This document shows, piece by piece, positions 18,649-27,951 of a stretch of 64,000 nt of DNA (the stretch's first letter is position 1; every line of letters begins with the position of its first letter). Location of the stretch: NCBI RefSeq assembly GCF_001718315.1, contig NZ_CP013362.1:3162001-3226000 (forward strand), in the 5' to 3' direction. This stretch comes from Burkholderia diffusa. Its GTDB lineage: Bacteria; Pseudomonadota; Gammaproteobacteria; Burkholderiales; Burkholderiaceae. Position numbers and translations under genes: made by a program. Under the pieces are notes generated by a model. It had not been told where the DNA came from and ran no database searches. It saw nothing but the letters and a program-made list of their open reading frames with translations.

Positions 18649-19089
18649 ATGAGAGAAGAGCTGCTGGCCACGGTCAACGACGAACACGCGACGGTCGAAG
18701 CGTTCGCGTCCCTGCTCGCCTACGAAGAAAAGGCGCTGACGACACCTGAGCCGCTCGAAATGCTGCCCGGCATCGTCGAAAGGAAAAGCGCGCTGATCGA
18801 CCGGCTCGCGCAGCTCGAGCGCACGCGCGATACGCAACTGTCCGCGCTCGGCTTTCCGGCCGGCAAGAAAGGCATGGACCAGGCCGCCGAGCGCGATGCC
18901 CGCCTCGCCGGCCGCTGGCAGTTGCTGCTGCAGGCCGCCGAACGTGCGCGCCAGGCCAATGCGACCAACGGGATGCTGATCCGGATCCGGATGGACTACA
19001 ACGAGCGCGCGCTCGCAGTGCTGCGCTCGGCGCCCGCGCCGGCCGGTGTCTATGGCCCCGACGGGCGTGTGTCGGCGCTGATGCGCTGA
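18649..19089 (+). CDS. flgN: Flagellar export chaperone FlgN
   Basis: A 146-residue, mostly helical cytoplasmic chaperone for FlgK and FlgL. It starts MREELLATVNDEHATVEAFASLLAYEEKALT and contains EMLPGIVERKSALIDRLAQLERTR (about residues 40-65) and the C-terminal ANATNGMLIRIRMDYNERALAVLRSA, typical of FlgN. An upstream in-frame ATG at 18604 gives a Cys/His-rich extension that looks non-coding, so 18649 is preferred. It is co-transcribed with flgM. Confidence 0.93.
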   Translation: MREELLATVNDEHATVEAFASLLAYEEKALTTPEPLEMLPGIVERKSALIDRLAQLERTRDTQLSALGFPAGKKGMDQAAERDARLAGRWQLLLQAAERARQANATNGMLIRIRMDYNERALAVLRSAPAPAGVYGPDGRVSALMR

Positions 19090-19202
19090 GACCCCGACCG
19101 CTCCGACTGCACCGATTCCACTGACGCCCCGTCACGCCGGCGCAGCAACTCACCGGCTGCGCATCGCGCAGCCCTGCCGAGGCCGAGCGCACCTTCCTCG
19201 TC

Positions 19203-21053
19203 TCAAAGCAGCGGACACGCGGTAACCTGCGTGCCGCGTTCCACGCAAAGCCGTTCGTAGTCGCGCAGGTACGCGCGCTCGTCGTCGTCCAGCATCTCGA
19301 GGTCGATCAGGTCCCAGTCGTAGCCGACCGTGACGAGGTTCTCGAACGTCACGGTGTCGGACGCGTCGTCGTCCGCGCGCACGATCACGATGTTCTCGAT
19401 CCGCACGCCGCCCTTGCCCGGCACGTAGATGCCCGGCTCGACCGAAATCACCGCGTTCGGCACCAGCCCGTACTTCGCGCCCGGCGCGAAGCGCACGCCG
19501 CCTTCGTGCACGTGGATGCCGACGCCGTGCCCGGTGCCGTGGCCGAAATCGTAGCCATGATCGCGGCACACCTGGCGCACGGTCGCATCGACGTCGCCGC
19601 CCGTCGCCGTCTTCGGAAAGCGCGTGACGAGCCCCTTGATGCACGCCTTCAGCGCGACCGTGTAGATCTCGCGCTGCCACGGCCTGGCGACCGTGTCCGG
19701 CTGCGTGCGGCGCAGCACGACGCGCGTGCAGTCCGTCGCGAAACCGGCGTCGTAGTAGGCGCCGCTGTCGAGCAGCACGAGTTCGCCTTCGGTCAGCTCG
19801 ACGTCGGCGCTCGCCGCCGTGTAGTGCGCGAACGCGCTGTTCGCGCCGTTCGCCGCGATCGACGGGAACGTCAGCGCGACCGCCGAGCGGGCGCCGTACG
19901 CGTCGTTGATCGTGCGGGCCAGGTCGTACTCGGTATGGCGCTGCCCCGGCTCGCCGGCCTTCGCCCAGCGCATCGTTTCGGCGATCGCCGCCGAACTGCG
20001 CGCGAATGCGTCGCGGAACCGGTCGAGCACCGCCGGCGTCTTGCCGGCCCGCAGCGCCTCCACCGGGTTGAAATCGGCGTGGCGCGCGTGCGGCCACACG
20101 CGGCGCACCGACTCCACGAGCGCGCAGTTGACCGATTCGAAGCCGTAGCACACGTGGTCGACCGCGAACCGCGCGAGGAAGCGCTCGAGTTCGGCGACAT
20201 CGCGCCGGATCACCTGCAGCGCCGGATACGACGTCACTTCGACCGGGCACCGGTCGCAACCTTCCGGCAGAAACAGCACGACCTGCTCGCCGAGCGCGAA
20301 CAGAAAGCCGAGGTGCGACGACGCATTCGGGATGTGATAACCGCGGCTGTTCAGCAGATACGCGAGATCGTCGGACGCGCACGTGAAGAACGCGGTCTTG
20401 CCGGGCGCCGCGCCGGTGTGCGCGGCGAGTCGCCGGTTCAGCGCATCGAGGTTGTGCGCGATGCTCGCGCCAGTCATCGCATCCGGCAGCTCGAAGATCG
20501 GCCGCTCGACCTCCCAGCCCGGCAGCGCGATCGCGCGGTCGATCTCGCGCTCGACGAGGCTCGTCCAGTCGAGCGACGCCGCCTGCGTGCGCTCGACCAG
20601 CCGGTCGCGCTGCGCCACGCTGATTCGCAGCGCGTCGTAGCCGACCCGCGCGAGCCGGCTCGCATGCGCGAGCAGCCAGTCGGCCAGCGCCTGCCAGATC
20701 GTCACGTTCATCCCGAGCTTCTCGATGTGCACGCGCGCCGGGTCGCATTGCTGTTCGGCCTGCAGGTGATAACGGCCATCGACGAACAGCACGAACGGCG
20801 GCACGCCGAGCGCCTGCGCGGTCGCCGCGCTCAGGAAGATCCCGCAGCCGGCCGAGCCGTCGAAGCCCGACAGCGCGTAGCGCGGGTTGTTGCGGCGCGG
20901 CAGGTATTCGGTGATGTACTCGTCCTGCGACGTGACCACGACCGCATCCAGCCGGGCGGCGTCGAGCAGTCGCGACAGGCCGGCCTGCGTGTCGGCGACG
21001 GACGCGTCGTACGAGGGAAGGCCGGAGAAGCTGTATTTCAGTCGATCGATCAT
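19203..21053 (-). CDS. Xaa-Pro aminopeptidase (aminopeptidase P family)
   Basis: A 616-residue M24B metallopeptidase removing N-terminal residues before proline. It has the long three-domain form (two creatinase-like N-terminal domains and a pita-bread catalytic domain from about residue 330) like eukaryotic XPNPEP1, rather than E. coli PepP. Metal ligands are visible in LLDSGAYYDAGFATDCTRV (two Asp), GTGHGVGIHVHEGG (His), ISVEPGIYVPGKGGVRIEN (two Glu). The start at 21053 (MIDRLKYSFSGLP) is chosen; upstream in-frame sequence is Arg/Ala-rich and unlikely to be translated. It is divergent from the XRE-cupin regulator across about 445 bp, which contains an AT-rich stretch around 21180-21290. Confidence 0.94.
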   Translation of the reverse strand: MIDRLKYSFSGLPSYDASVADTQAGLSRLLDAARLDAVVVTSQDEYITEYLPRRNNPRYALSGFDGSAGCGIFLSAATAQALGVPPFVLFVDGRYHLQAEQQCDPARVHIEKLGMNVTIWQALADWLLAHASRLARVGYDALRISVAQRDRLVERTQAASLDWTSLVEREIDRAIALPGWEVERPIFELPDAMTGASIAHNLDALNRRLAAHTGAAPGKTAFFTCASDDLAYLLNSRGYHIPNASSHLGFLFALGEQVVLFLPEGCDRCPVEVTSYPALQVIRRDVAELERFLARFAVDHVCYGFESVNCALVESVRRVWPHARHADFNPVEALRAGKTPAVLDRFRDAFARSSAAIAETMRWAKAGEPGQRHTEYDLARTINDAYGARSAVALTFPSIAANGANSAFAHYTAASADVELTEGELVLLDSGAYYDAGFATDCTRVVLRRTQPDTVARPWQREIYTVALKACIKGLVTRFPKTATGGDVDATVRQVCRDHGYDFGHGTGHGVGIHVHEGGVRFAPGAKYGLVPNAVISVEPGIYVPGKGGVRIENIVIVRADDDASDTVTFENLVTVGYDWDLIDLEMLDDDERAYLRDYERLCVERGTQVTACPLL

Positions 21054-21498
21054 CGGATACCCGTTATTGATTGTTGTCGGCGGCCGGCGGCGACACGCGC
21101 CGGCGCATGCGCGGCGCGACACACCGCCCGTGCGGGGCCCCGCGGCCCGACGAGCAGCCGCGCCGCAGGGCCGTTCCATGGACGGATTTTCGGGAAAATT
21201 TTTGTCTCACTTAACTTTGTTTGATGCGAGCGACAGAATCTAGAGCACGCTGAAATCGAGGTCAAGCCAAAATTTTCGTAGGGCTAAAATTGCCGGCACC
21301 GCGCGCGGCGGCGGCGCGGCCCCACGCGGCCCCGCCTGGCGCGGAGCGTCCGGGCGCCGGCGTGCGCGGTACGCGCGGTACAATGCGCCGGCATCGTCGT
21401 CCCGACGGCCGTGCTTCGTGCGATTCGCGCAACGCCGCATCTCGGCGACGGCACCGCCCCTCTGCCCGCCTTGCGGCTCGTTGCCACGAAAGAGATTC

Positions 21499-22305
21499 AT
21501 GGATTCAGACATCATGCGTATCGGCCAGCGCATTCGCCGCCTGCGCCGGGAAGCGAAGAAGACGCTGCTGGAAGTCGCGACCGAAGCGAACCTGTCGGTC
21601 GGGTTCCTGTCGCAGGTCGAGCGCCACCTCACCGGCATCTCGCTCTCGTCGCTCGTCAACGTCGCGAAGGCGCTGAACGTGCCGCTCGGCACGCTGATCG
21701 ACCAGCCGCGCCAGGCGCAGCCCGATTCGCACGCGGGCCGCCGCGAACCGTACGCGGTCGATGCCGCGTCGCAGTGGTACGAGCGGCTGTCCACCACCTT
21801 CGACGGCAGTCAGATCAACGCGCTCAAGGTCCGGATGATGGAGGGCTACCGTTCGGAATGGGTCGCGCACGGCGGCGACGAGTTCGTATACGTGCTCGCC
21901 GGGCGGCTTTGCTACACGATCGGCAGGAAGGATTACCCGCTGTCCGCCGGCGACTCGCTGCACTTCGACGCGAGGAAGCGCCACCGCGTCGCGAACGTCG
22001 GCGACGGGCCCGCCGAAATGATCGCGGTCGGCACGCTGCCGCTCTTCGACGACAACGATGCGGAGCTCGGATCCGCGGCGATGAAGATCAGGCTGCTCGC
22101 ACGCGATGCGGGCGCGACGCCGGGCGAGCCGCGCGTGAGCCGTCGCGAACCCGCGGCGAAACCCGAGCGCGATGCGGATTCGAGCGCGGCCGCGCCCGCC
22201 GACACGCCGGCCAAGCCGGCGGCCGGGAAGCCGCGCACGGCCGCCGCCAAACGTCTGGCTACCGCCTCCCCGGCGCGCCGCGCCGCCGCCCGCGCGAAAA
22301 AATGA
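21499..22305 (+). CDS. XRE-family regulator with C-terminal cupin domain
   Basis: A 268-residue HTH-cupin transcription factor. The XRE helix-turn-helix spans about residues 8-65 (RIRRLRREAKKTLLEVATEANLSVGFLSQVERHLTGIS). The cupin sensor domain lies at about 110-185 (SEWVAHGGDEFVYVLAGRLCY, LSAGDSLHFDARKRHRVAN). The last 60 residues form an Ala/Lys/Arg-rich tail, possibly disordered or DNA-contacting. Such regulators often control amine, amino-acid or sugar catabolism. It is divergent from the aminopeptidase, so control of that gene is possible but unproven. ATG at 21514 is an alternative start. Confidence 0.9.
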   Translation: MDSDIMRIGQRIRRLRREAKKTLLEVATEANLSVGFLSQVERHLTGISLSSLVNVAKALNVPLGTLIDQPRQAQPDSHAGRREPYAVDAASQWYERLSTTFDGSQINALKVRMMEGYRSEWVAHGGDEFVYVLAGRLCYTIGRKDYPLSAGDSLHFDARKRHRVANVGDGPAEMIAVGTLPLFDDNDAELGSAAMKIRLLARDAGATPGEPRVSRREPAAKPERDADSSAAAPADTPAKPAAGKPRTAAAKRLATASPARRAAARAKK

Positions 22306-22350
22306 CGGCCGGCGGCCGGGCGGCGCACCCCGCCACCCGGCGCTTGCGCA

Positions 22351-23592
22351 CTATTCGCCGATCGCCAGCGCCTGCTTGACGGCCTCGATGCGCGCGCGAT
22401 GCACGGCATCCTTGATCTGCATCGCATCGTTGGCGAGGCCGCGCGCGATCGCGCCCGCATCGACGCTGCGCGCCGCCACCAGCGCCACGCGCAGCCGCTC
22501 GGCCTGCGGATACGGCTGCGTGTCGAGCCCGAGCCGGCCGCGCGCATCCGATTCGCACGCCTGCAGCATCTCGGCGAAGCGCGCCGGCTTGCGCAGCGCG
22601 TCGCTGCGCTCGAAGAGCCGCACGAGCGCGGCCGCGCCCATTTCCATCACGCGATGCAGGTTGCCGTGCTCGCGCGCGACCACCAGCGCGAGATCGCGGC
22701 ACTCGTTCGGCACGCGCAGCCGCTCGCATAGCGGCTTGATGAGATCGACGCTGCGCCCCTCGTGGCCGACATGGCGCGGCAGCACATCGGCGGGTGTGGT
22801 CGCCTTGCCGAGATCGTGCGTGAGCGCCGCGAAACGCACCGGCAGCGAATAGCCCTGCTTCGCCGCGTAGTCGACGACCATCATCACGTGCACGCCCGTA
22901 TCGACCTCCGGGTGGTAGTCCGCGCGCTGCGGCACGCCCCACAGCGCGTCGACCTCGGGCAGGATGCGCGCGAGCGCGCCGCACTCGCGCAGCACCGCGA
23001 ACATCCGCGACGGTTTCGCCTCCATCAGCCCGCGCGCGATCTCCTGCCACACGCGCTCGGGCACCAGCGCGTCCGCTTCGCCCGCATCGACCATCCGCCG
23101 CATCAGCGCGAGCGTGTCGTCCGCGACCGTGAAATCCGTGAAGCGCGCGGCAAAGCGCGCGAGCCGCAGGATCCGCACCGGATCCTCGACGAACGCGTCG
23201 CCCACGTGCCGGAACACGCGCGCGCGCAGGTCGGCCTGCCCGTCGAACGGATCGATCACGGGGCCGATCAGCGCGCCTTCCGGGCTCACTTCACGCGCCA
23301 TCGCGTTGATCGTCAGGTCGCGCCGCGCGAGGTCCTCGTCGAGCGTCACGTCCGGCGCGTAATAGAACTGGAAGCCGTGATAGCCGGCCGCCGTCTTGCG
23401 TTCGGTGCGCGCGAGCGCGTACTCCTCCTGGGTGTCCGGATGCAGGAACACGGGGAAATCCTTGCCGACCGGCCGGAAGCCCTGCGCGACCATCTGCTCG
23501 GGCGTCGCGCCCACCACCACGTAGTCGCGGTCCTGCACAGGCACGCCGAGCAATTCGTCGCGGATCGCTCCGCCTACTGCGTAGATGTTCAT
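22351..23592 (-). CDS. cca: Multifunctional CCA protein (tRNA nucleotidyltransferase with HD domain)
   Basis: A 413-residue class II CCA-adding enzyme that builds or repairs the tRNA 3' CCA end. The N-terminal nucleotidyltransferase core shows GGAIRDELLG at residues 7-16 and DRDYVVVG (the catalytic Asp pair), then RRDLTINAMA and DPVRILRLARFAARF. The C-terminal HD phosphohydrolase domain has the ALTHDLGK motif near residue 255. The length matches the E. coli enzyme (412). Its start overlaps the upstream GST stop by 4 bp. Confidence 0.97.
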   Translation of the reverse strand: MNIYAVGGAIRDELLGVPVQDRDYVVVGATPEQMVAQGFRPVGKDFPVFLHPDTQEEYALARTERKTAAGYHGFQFYYAPDVTLDEDLARRDLTINAMAREVSPEGALIGPVIDPFDGQADLRARVFRHVGDAFVEDPVRILRLARFAARFTDFTVADDTLALMRRMVDAGEADALVPERVWQEIARGLMEAKPSRMFAVLRECGALARILPEVDALWGVPQRADYHPEVDTGVHVMMVVDYAAKQGYSLPVRFAALTHDLGKATTPADVLPRHVGHEGRSVDLIKPLCERLRVPNECRDLALVVAREHGNLHRVMEMGAAALVRLFERSDALRKPARFAEMLQACESDARGRLGLDTQPYPQAERLRVALVAARSVDAGAIARGLANDAMQIKDAVHRARIEAVKQALAIGE

Positions 23593-24236
23593 GGCGTCGG
23601 TTCGTATTCGGCGATCACGTTGGTTTCGCGGCGCGCGGCATCGATCCAGCGTTGCACCGCCGGCAGCGCCGTCACACGCGCGGCATAGCCGGCCGCCTCC
23701 GGCGACAACGCCGGCGCATACGTGTTGAAACGCATCACGACGGGCGCGTACATCGCATCGGCGATCCCGAATTCACCGAACAGGAACGGGCCGCCCGATG
23801 CCTCGATGCATGCGCTCCACAGCGCGTCGATGCGCGCGACGTCGGCGAGCGCCTCGGGCGTCGCGCCGCGCCCCGGCATCGACGCGCGCACGTTCATGCC
23901 CATGTGCGTACGCAGCGCGGCGAAGCCCGAGTGCATCTCGGCCGAGATGCAGCGCGCATGCGCGCGGTCGAGCGGATCGGCCGGCCACATCGGGAACTGC
24001 GGATAGCGCTCGGCGAGCGTCTCGGCGATCGCGAGCGAATCCCAGATCGCAACGCCGTGATCGTCGATCAGGCACGGCACCTTGCCGGTCGGCGAATATT
24101 CGCGGATGCGCGCGGCCGTGTCGTCGCGGCGCAGCTCGATCGCGATCTCGTCGAACGTGATGCCGAAATGCGCGAGCAGCAGCCACGGCCGCATCGACCA
24201 CGACGAGTAATTCTTGTCTCCAATGACGAGTTTCAT
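23589..24236 (-). CDS. Glutathione S-transferase family protein
   Basis: A 215-residue cytosolic GST-fold protein. The N-terminal thioredoxin-like domain starts KLVIGDKNYSSWSMRPWLLLAHFGI, with a probable catalytic Ser/Tyr in NYSSWS, and has GKVPCLIDDHGVAIWDSLAIAETLAE, the cis-Pro and glutathione gamma-Glu binding segment. An all-helical C-terminal domain follows from about residue 85. The substrate cannot be inferred. It is translationally coupled to cca by a 4-bp overlap, a co-location without an obvious functional link. Confidence 0.92.
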   Translation of the reverse strand: MKLVIGDKNYSSWSMRPWLLLAHFGITFDEIAIELRRDDTAARIREYSPTGKVPCLIDDHGVAIWDSLAIAETLAERYPQFPMWPADPLDRAHARCISAEMHSGFAALRTHMGMNVRASMPGRGATPEALADVARIDALWSACIEASGGPFLFGEFGIADAMYAPVVMRFNTYAPALSPEAAGYAARVTALPAVQRWIDAARRETNVIAEYEPTP

Positions 24237-24290
24237 GGCGGGGTTCCGAAAGGCGCAAAAGTGAATGACGAAAGCGACGGCCCGCGACGC

Positions 24291-25250
24291 CTAGCGGCGC
24301 GAGCGGAACCAGTCGAAGCGGGAGCGCCGCGCCGTGTGGCCCAGATACGCGGGCGCGATGCTCTCGAGACTCGCGGGCGCGATCCCGAGTTCCGGCGCGA
24401 GCGGCCCGGACAGCACGTTCGGCACCGACATCGACGCAAGATTGTCGCGCGTGATCACCGGCTCGCCGGGCAGGCATTCGAACACGCGCGCCTGCAGCTG
24501 CGCGAGCGCGTCGGGCAGGCGCACGATGCGTGCCTGCCGGCCGACCAGCGTGCCGCAATAGCGCACCAGTTGTTCGAGCGTATAGACGGTCGGGCCGCCG
24601 AGTTCGTAGGTCTTGCCGTGCGCTGCCGCGAGGTCGAGCGTGTTGACGAATGCGCGCACGACGTCGCCGACGAACACCGGCTGGAATTGCGCGTCGGGCA
24701 TCGCCAGCGGCAGCACCGGCAACGTGCGCTGCAGGTTCGCGAACGTGTTCAGGAACGCGTCGCCGGGGCCGAACACGACCGACGGGCGGAAAATCGTCAG
24801 CGCGAGCGAATCGGTCGCGGCGACCGCATGCAGCGCGGCCTCGCCGTCGCCCTTCGAGCGCTGGTACATGCTCGGGCCATGCGAATCGGCGCCGAGCGCG
24901 CTCATGTGCAGCACGCGCCGCACGCCGACTTCGACGCACGCGGCGGCCAGCGCGGCCGGCAGCGCGACGTGCGCGCGCTCGAACCCGGGCCCGTAAGGCG
25001 TGCCGCGGCCGCCGTGCAGCACGCCGACGAGATTGACGGCCGCATGTGCGCCTGCGACGAACCGCGCGAGCGTGCGCGTATCGAGCGCGTCGAGCTCGAC
25101 GATCTCGACCGGCAGCATCTGCAGGTGGCGTGCATGCTCGCGCCGCCGCGTGCCGATCCGCACCTGCTTGCCGGCGTCGACCAGCGCATTGACGAGCCGG
25201 CTGCCGATGAAGCCCGTGCCACCCAGCAGCGCGACGGTCTGGCGATCCAT
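24291..25250 (-). CDS. NAD(P)-binding epimerase-like protein (NDUFA9-like SDR)
   Basis: A 319-residue atypical short-chain dehydrogenase. The N-terminal Rossmann motif VALLGGTGFIGSRLVNALVDAGKQVRIGTRR binds NAD(P). HMSALGADSHGPSMYQRSKGDGE replaces the usual YxxxK catalytic arrangement with SxxYxxSK-like residues (Y-QRS-K). The middle and C-terminus (RPSVVFGPGDAFLNTFA, YELGGPTVYTLEQLVRYC) are typical of bacterial complex-I NDUFA9-like proteins (YfcH/YwnB relatives). The exact substrate is unknown. It lies between GST and the lytic transglycosylase in one strand run. Confidence 0.9.
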   Translation of the reverse strand: MDRQTVALLGGTGFIGSRLVNALVDAGKQVRIGTRRREHARHLQMLPVEIVELDALDTRTLARFVAGAHAAVNLVGVLHGGRGTPYGPGFERAHVALPAALAAACVEVGVRRVLHMSALGADSHGPSMYQRSKGDGEAALHAVAATDSLALTIFRPSVVFGPGDAFLNTFANLQRTLPVLPLAMPDAQFQPVFVGDVVRAFVNTLDLAAAHGKTYELGGPTVYTLEQLVRYCGTLVGRQARIVRLPDALAQLQARVFECLPGEPVITRDNLASMSVPNVLSGPLAPELGIAPASLESIAPAYLGHTARRSRFDWFRSRR

Positions 25251-25307
25251 GATGGTGACCTCAAAAGAACACTGCCGCGTCTCGCGCGGCAGTGTGAAGA
25301 TTGCGGA

Positions 25308-27260
25308 TCAGGGCGAGATCATGCCTAGACGTTTCTTCAACGACTGCGGTTTGCCCTCGAAGAGCGCCGCGTAATAGACGGTATTCGACAGCACGTTCTT
25401 CACGTAGTCGCGCGTCTCGTTGAACGGAATCGTCTCCGCGAAGATCGCGCCTTCGACCGGCTGCGTCAACACCTGGCGCCACTGGCGCGGCCGGCCCGGG
25501 CCCGCGTTGTAGCCTGCCGTCGCCAGCACCGGCGAGCTGTCGAAGTTGTTGTAGATGTCCGCCAGATACCAGGTGCCGAGCTGGACGTTGGTATTGATGT
25601 CGTGCATCTGCGCACGCGTGATCGTGCCCATCCCGAGCTTCTTCGCGACGAGCTGCGCGGTGGCCGGCATCAACTGCATCAGCCCGCCCGCGCCGACCGA
25701 CGAACGCGCGTTCGTGATGAAGCGCGATTCCTGGCGAATCAGCCCGTAGGCCCATTCGATGTCGAGGCCGCTCGACTGCGCGTAGCGCTCGACGATGTCG
25801 CGGTACGGCGACGGGTAGCGCAGCGTGAAGTCGTGCTCGGCCTTCGTGCGGTCGGCCGTGTTGACCGTGCGGTCGAGCAGGTCGATGCGCTTGCCGTATT
25901 CGGCGGCCGCGAGCAGCTGGCGATCGGTCATCCCGCGCAGCGGCCAGTTCCATTCGCGGTTGCCTTCGAGGCGCAGGTTCAGCCCGTAGAAGCGTTGCGC
26001 GAGCGCGAAGCCGGGGATCTTGCTCATCGCGTCGACGTCGGCGTCGCTCACTTTCGTGCGCGGCGGGATCGACGTGCGCTGGCCCAGCTCCTCGCCGGCG
26101 AGCTGCCCGTAGAAGTTGAACTGGCCCGCGACCTGCTCGAATTCCTGGTTCGCCTGCAGCGTGTCGCCGCTCTGCTTGAGCGCGCGCGCATGCCAGTAGA
26201 TCCACGCCGGATCGCTGCGCAGCGACGGCGGCATCTGTTCGATCGACCAGCGCACCATCGGCCAGTTGCCGGCGAGCAGCGCGGCGCGCGTGCGCCATTC
26301 GTAACCCGGGTTCGACAGCGGCGCGTTCGCGGATTTCGCATACCAGACCGATGCGAGCGCCGAGCGCTTGATCGCGCCCTGGTAGCCGATCGCGCCCCAC
26401 GCGATCGCCTGCTCCTGCTTCGTCAGCGAGCCGGCGACCGACGTCAGCATCCCCGCCGCGGCGTCCGGGTCGTTGCGCGCCATGCGGCCGAGCGCGATCA
26501 GCGCGAGCTGGTGCGAGGCCGCGTCGGGGCCGATGCCGCGCGCGAGATACAGCGGCGGCGCGCTGGTCGCCTGATCGAAGCCGGCCGGCCGCGGGCCGAG
26601 CGCGTCGACGATCTTCCCGCCGAGCGTCGTGTAGTTCTGCTCGTACGCGAGGCGGGCCTGCTGCCACACGTCGTCGCTCGTGAACTGCTGGTTGACGGTG
26701 AGCGCCGTAATCAGGTCGACACAGGCGTCGCCGTAGTATTTCGGCTCGACGAGCAGCGCGCGCGCCGCGTCGGCGACGTTCTCGCCGCGCGCCGCGCGCG
26801 ATTCGAGCGCGTAGCACTTGACCTGCGTGTCGTCGTCGAGCACGAAGCGCTTGTACTGGTCGTCGAAGCTGCGCCAGTCGTGGCGCGCACCGAGCACGAG
26901 CAGGTAGTCGTTGCGCAGGCGGTCGGCGATCGCCTGGCCGTCGTAGCGCTGCAGGAACGACTGCACGGGAGCGTCGGGGGCGTCGACACGTGCGCGGCCC
27001 GTCGAATCGAACAGTTGCGGCTTGATCTGGAAATACTCGACGTAGGACGGGACCGGATAGTTCGGAATCATCGCCGCGAGCTGCGCGGCCTTCGCGGCGT
27101 CGTTGCGGCGCGCGGCTTCGCGCAACTGCACGAAGATCTGGTCGTCCCCGGCGAGCGTGTCGTCGTTCGGTGCGGCGCACGCGGCCGTGCCCGCGACGAG
27201 CGCGGCGGCCGAAAGCGCGAGCGCGACCGCGCGATATACTCGGAAAAGGCTGTTCGACAT
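25308..27260 (-). CDS. slt: Soluble lytic murein transglycosylase (Slt70-like)
   Basis: A 650-residue periplasmic lytic transglycosylase. It has a signal peptide (AVALALSAAALVAGTAACA), where a Cys near the cut could make it a lipoprotein. A long helical superhelical U/L domain covers about 40-480. The C-terminal catalytic SLT domain contains GLIRQESRFITNARSSVGAGGLMQLMPATA, with the catalytic Glu in QESRF near residue 510, and GYNAGPGRPRQWR. The start at 27260 is chosen for the signal peptide; upstream in-frame ATGs give an Arg-rich extension. It is divergent from the folate cyclo-ligase with only 8-20 bp between starts, an unusually tight head-to-head arrangement. Confidence 0.95.
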   Translation of the reverse strand: MSNSLFRVYRAVALALSAAALVAGTAACAAPNDDTLAGDDQIFVQLREAARRNDAAKAAQLAAMIPNYPVPSYVEYFQIKPQLFDSTGRARVDAPDAPVQSFLQRYDGQAIADRLRNDYLLVLGARHDWRSFDDQYKRFVLDDDTQVKCYALESRAARGENVADAARALLVEPKYYGDACVDLITALTVNQQFTSDDVWQQARLAYEQNYTTLGGKIVDALGPRPAGFDQATSAPPLYLARGIGPDAASHQLALIALGRMARNDPDAAAGMLTSVAGSLTKQEQAIAWGAIGYQGAIKRSALASVWYAKSANAPLSNPGYEWRTRAALLAGNWPMVRWSIEQMPPSLRSDPAWIYWHARALKQSGDTLQANQEFEQVAGQFNFYGQLAGEELGQRTSIPPRTKVSDADVDAMSKIPGFALAQRFYGLNLRLEGNREWNWPLRGMTDRQLLAAAEYGKRIDLLDRTVNTADRTKAEHDFTLRYPSPYRDIVERYAQSSGLDIEWAYGLIRQESRFITNARSSVGAGGLMQLMPATAQLVAKKLGMGTITRAQMHDINTNVQLGTWYLADIYNNFDSSPVLATAGYNAGPGRPRQWRQVLTQPVEGAIFAETIPFNETRDYVKNVLSNTVYYAALFEGKPQSLKKRLGMISP

Positions 27261-27280
27261 CGTTTTGAATGGAGCACGAA

Positions 27281-27883
27281 GTGAGCGAAAGCATAGCATG
27301 CAACCCTGTGCCGAACCCGAAGGTTGCACTACGCAAAACGCTGTCCGGCGCGCGTCGCGACGCGGCGTCGCAGCCCGTCGCGAACGCCGCGCTCGACGCG
27401 CGGCTGCGCCTGTTGCTCGAGCGGCTCGCGCCGTGCACGGTCGGCTTCTACTGGCCGCTGCCGGGCGAATTCGACGCACGCGACGCGGTGCTCGCGTGGT
27501 CCGCGGCAGGCCCGGGTCGCCGGGCCGCGCTGCCGGTGATCGGCGAGAAGCACACGCCGCTCGCGTTCCATGCGTGGGATGCGCACACGCCGATGCGCGA
27601 AGGGCATCACCGGATTCCGGAGCCTGCGTCGGGCGTCGTCGTCGTGCCCGACCTGTTGCTGATTCCGTGTGTGGGATTCGATCTGCAGCGCTACCGGCTT
27701 GGCTATGGCGGCGGCTATTACGACCGCACGCTCGCGATGTGGCCGGGCACGACGCTGCCGGTGACGGTCGGCATCGCCTATGAAGCGTGCCGCGTCGATG
27801 CGCTGCCGGCCGAAGCGCACGATCTCGCGATGCAGTGGATCGTGACCGACGGCGCGCTTTACCCGGACCCGGCCGCCGGATGA
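27281..27883 (+). CDS. fau: 5-formyltetrahydrofolate cyclo-ligase
   Basis: A 200-residue cytosolic enzyme converting 5-formyl-THF to 5,10-methenyl-THF with ATP. Family motifs are KVALRKTLSGARR at the N-terminus, VGFYWPLPGEFD, and the signature VVVPDLLLIPCVGFDLQRYRLGYGGGYYDRTLA near residue 135. The GTG at 27281 is preferred because GGAGC lies just before it at good spacing. The ATG at 27269 would add four residues and is the common automatic choice. It is also the likely ygfA homologue, but no 6S RNA was recognised next to it. Confidence 0.93.
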   Translation: MSESIACNPVPNPKVALRKTLSGARRDAASQPVANAALDARLRLLLERLAPCTVGFYWPLPGEFDARDAVLAWSAAGPGRRAALPVIGEKHTPLAFHAWDAHTPMREGHHRIPEPASGVVVVPDLLLIPCVGFDLQRYRLGYGGGYYDRTLAMWPGTTLPVTVGIAYEACRVDALPAEAHDLAMQWIVTDGALYPDPAAG

Positions 27884-27951
27884 CGCGGCGCGCGACGTCG
27901 CTCGAGCGGCATGCCGCGCGTCACCGCGTTCGTCGTCCCGTCCGCAATCGT

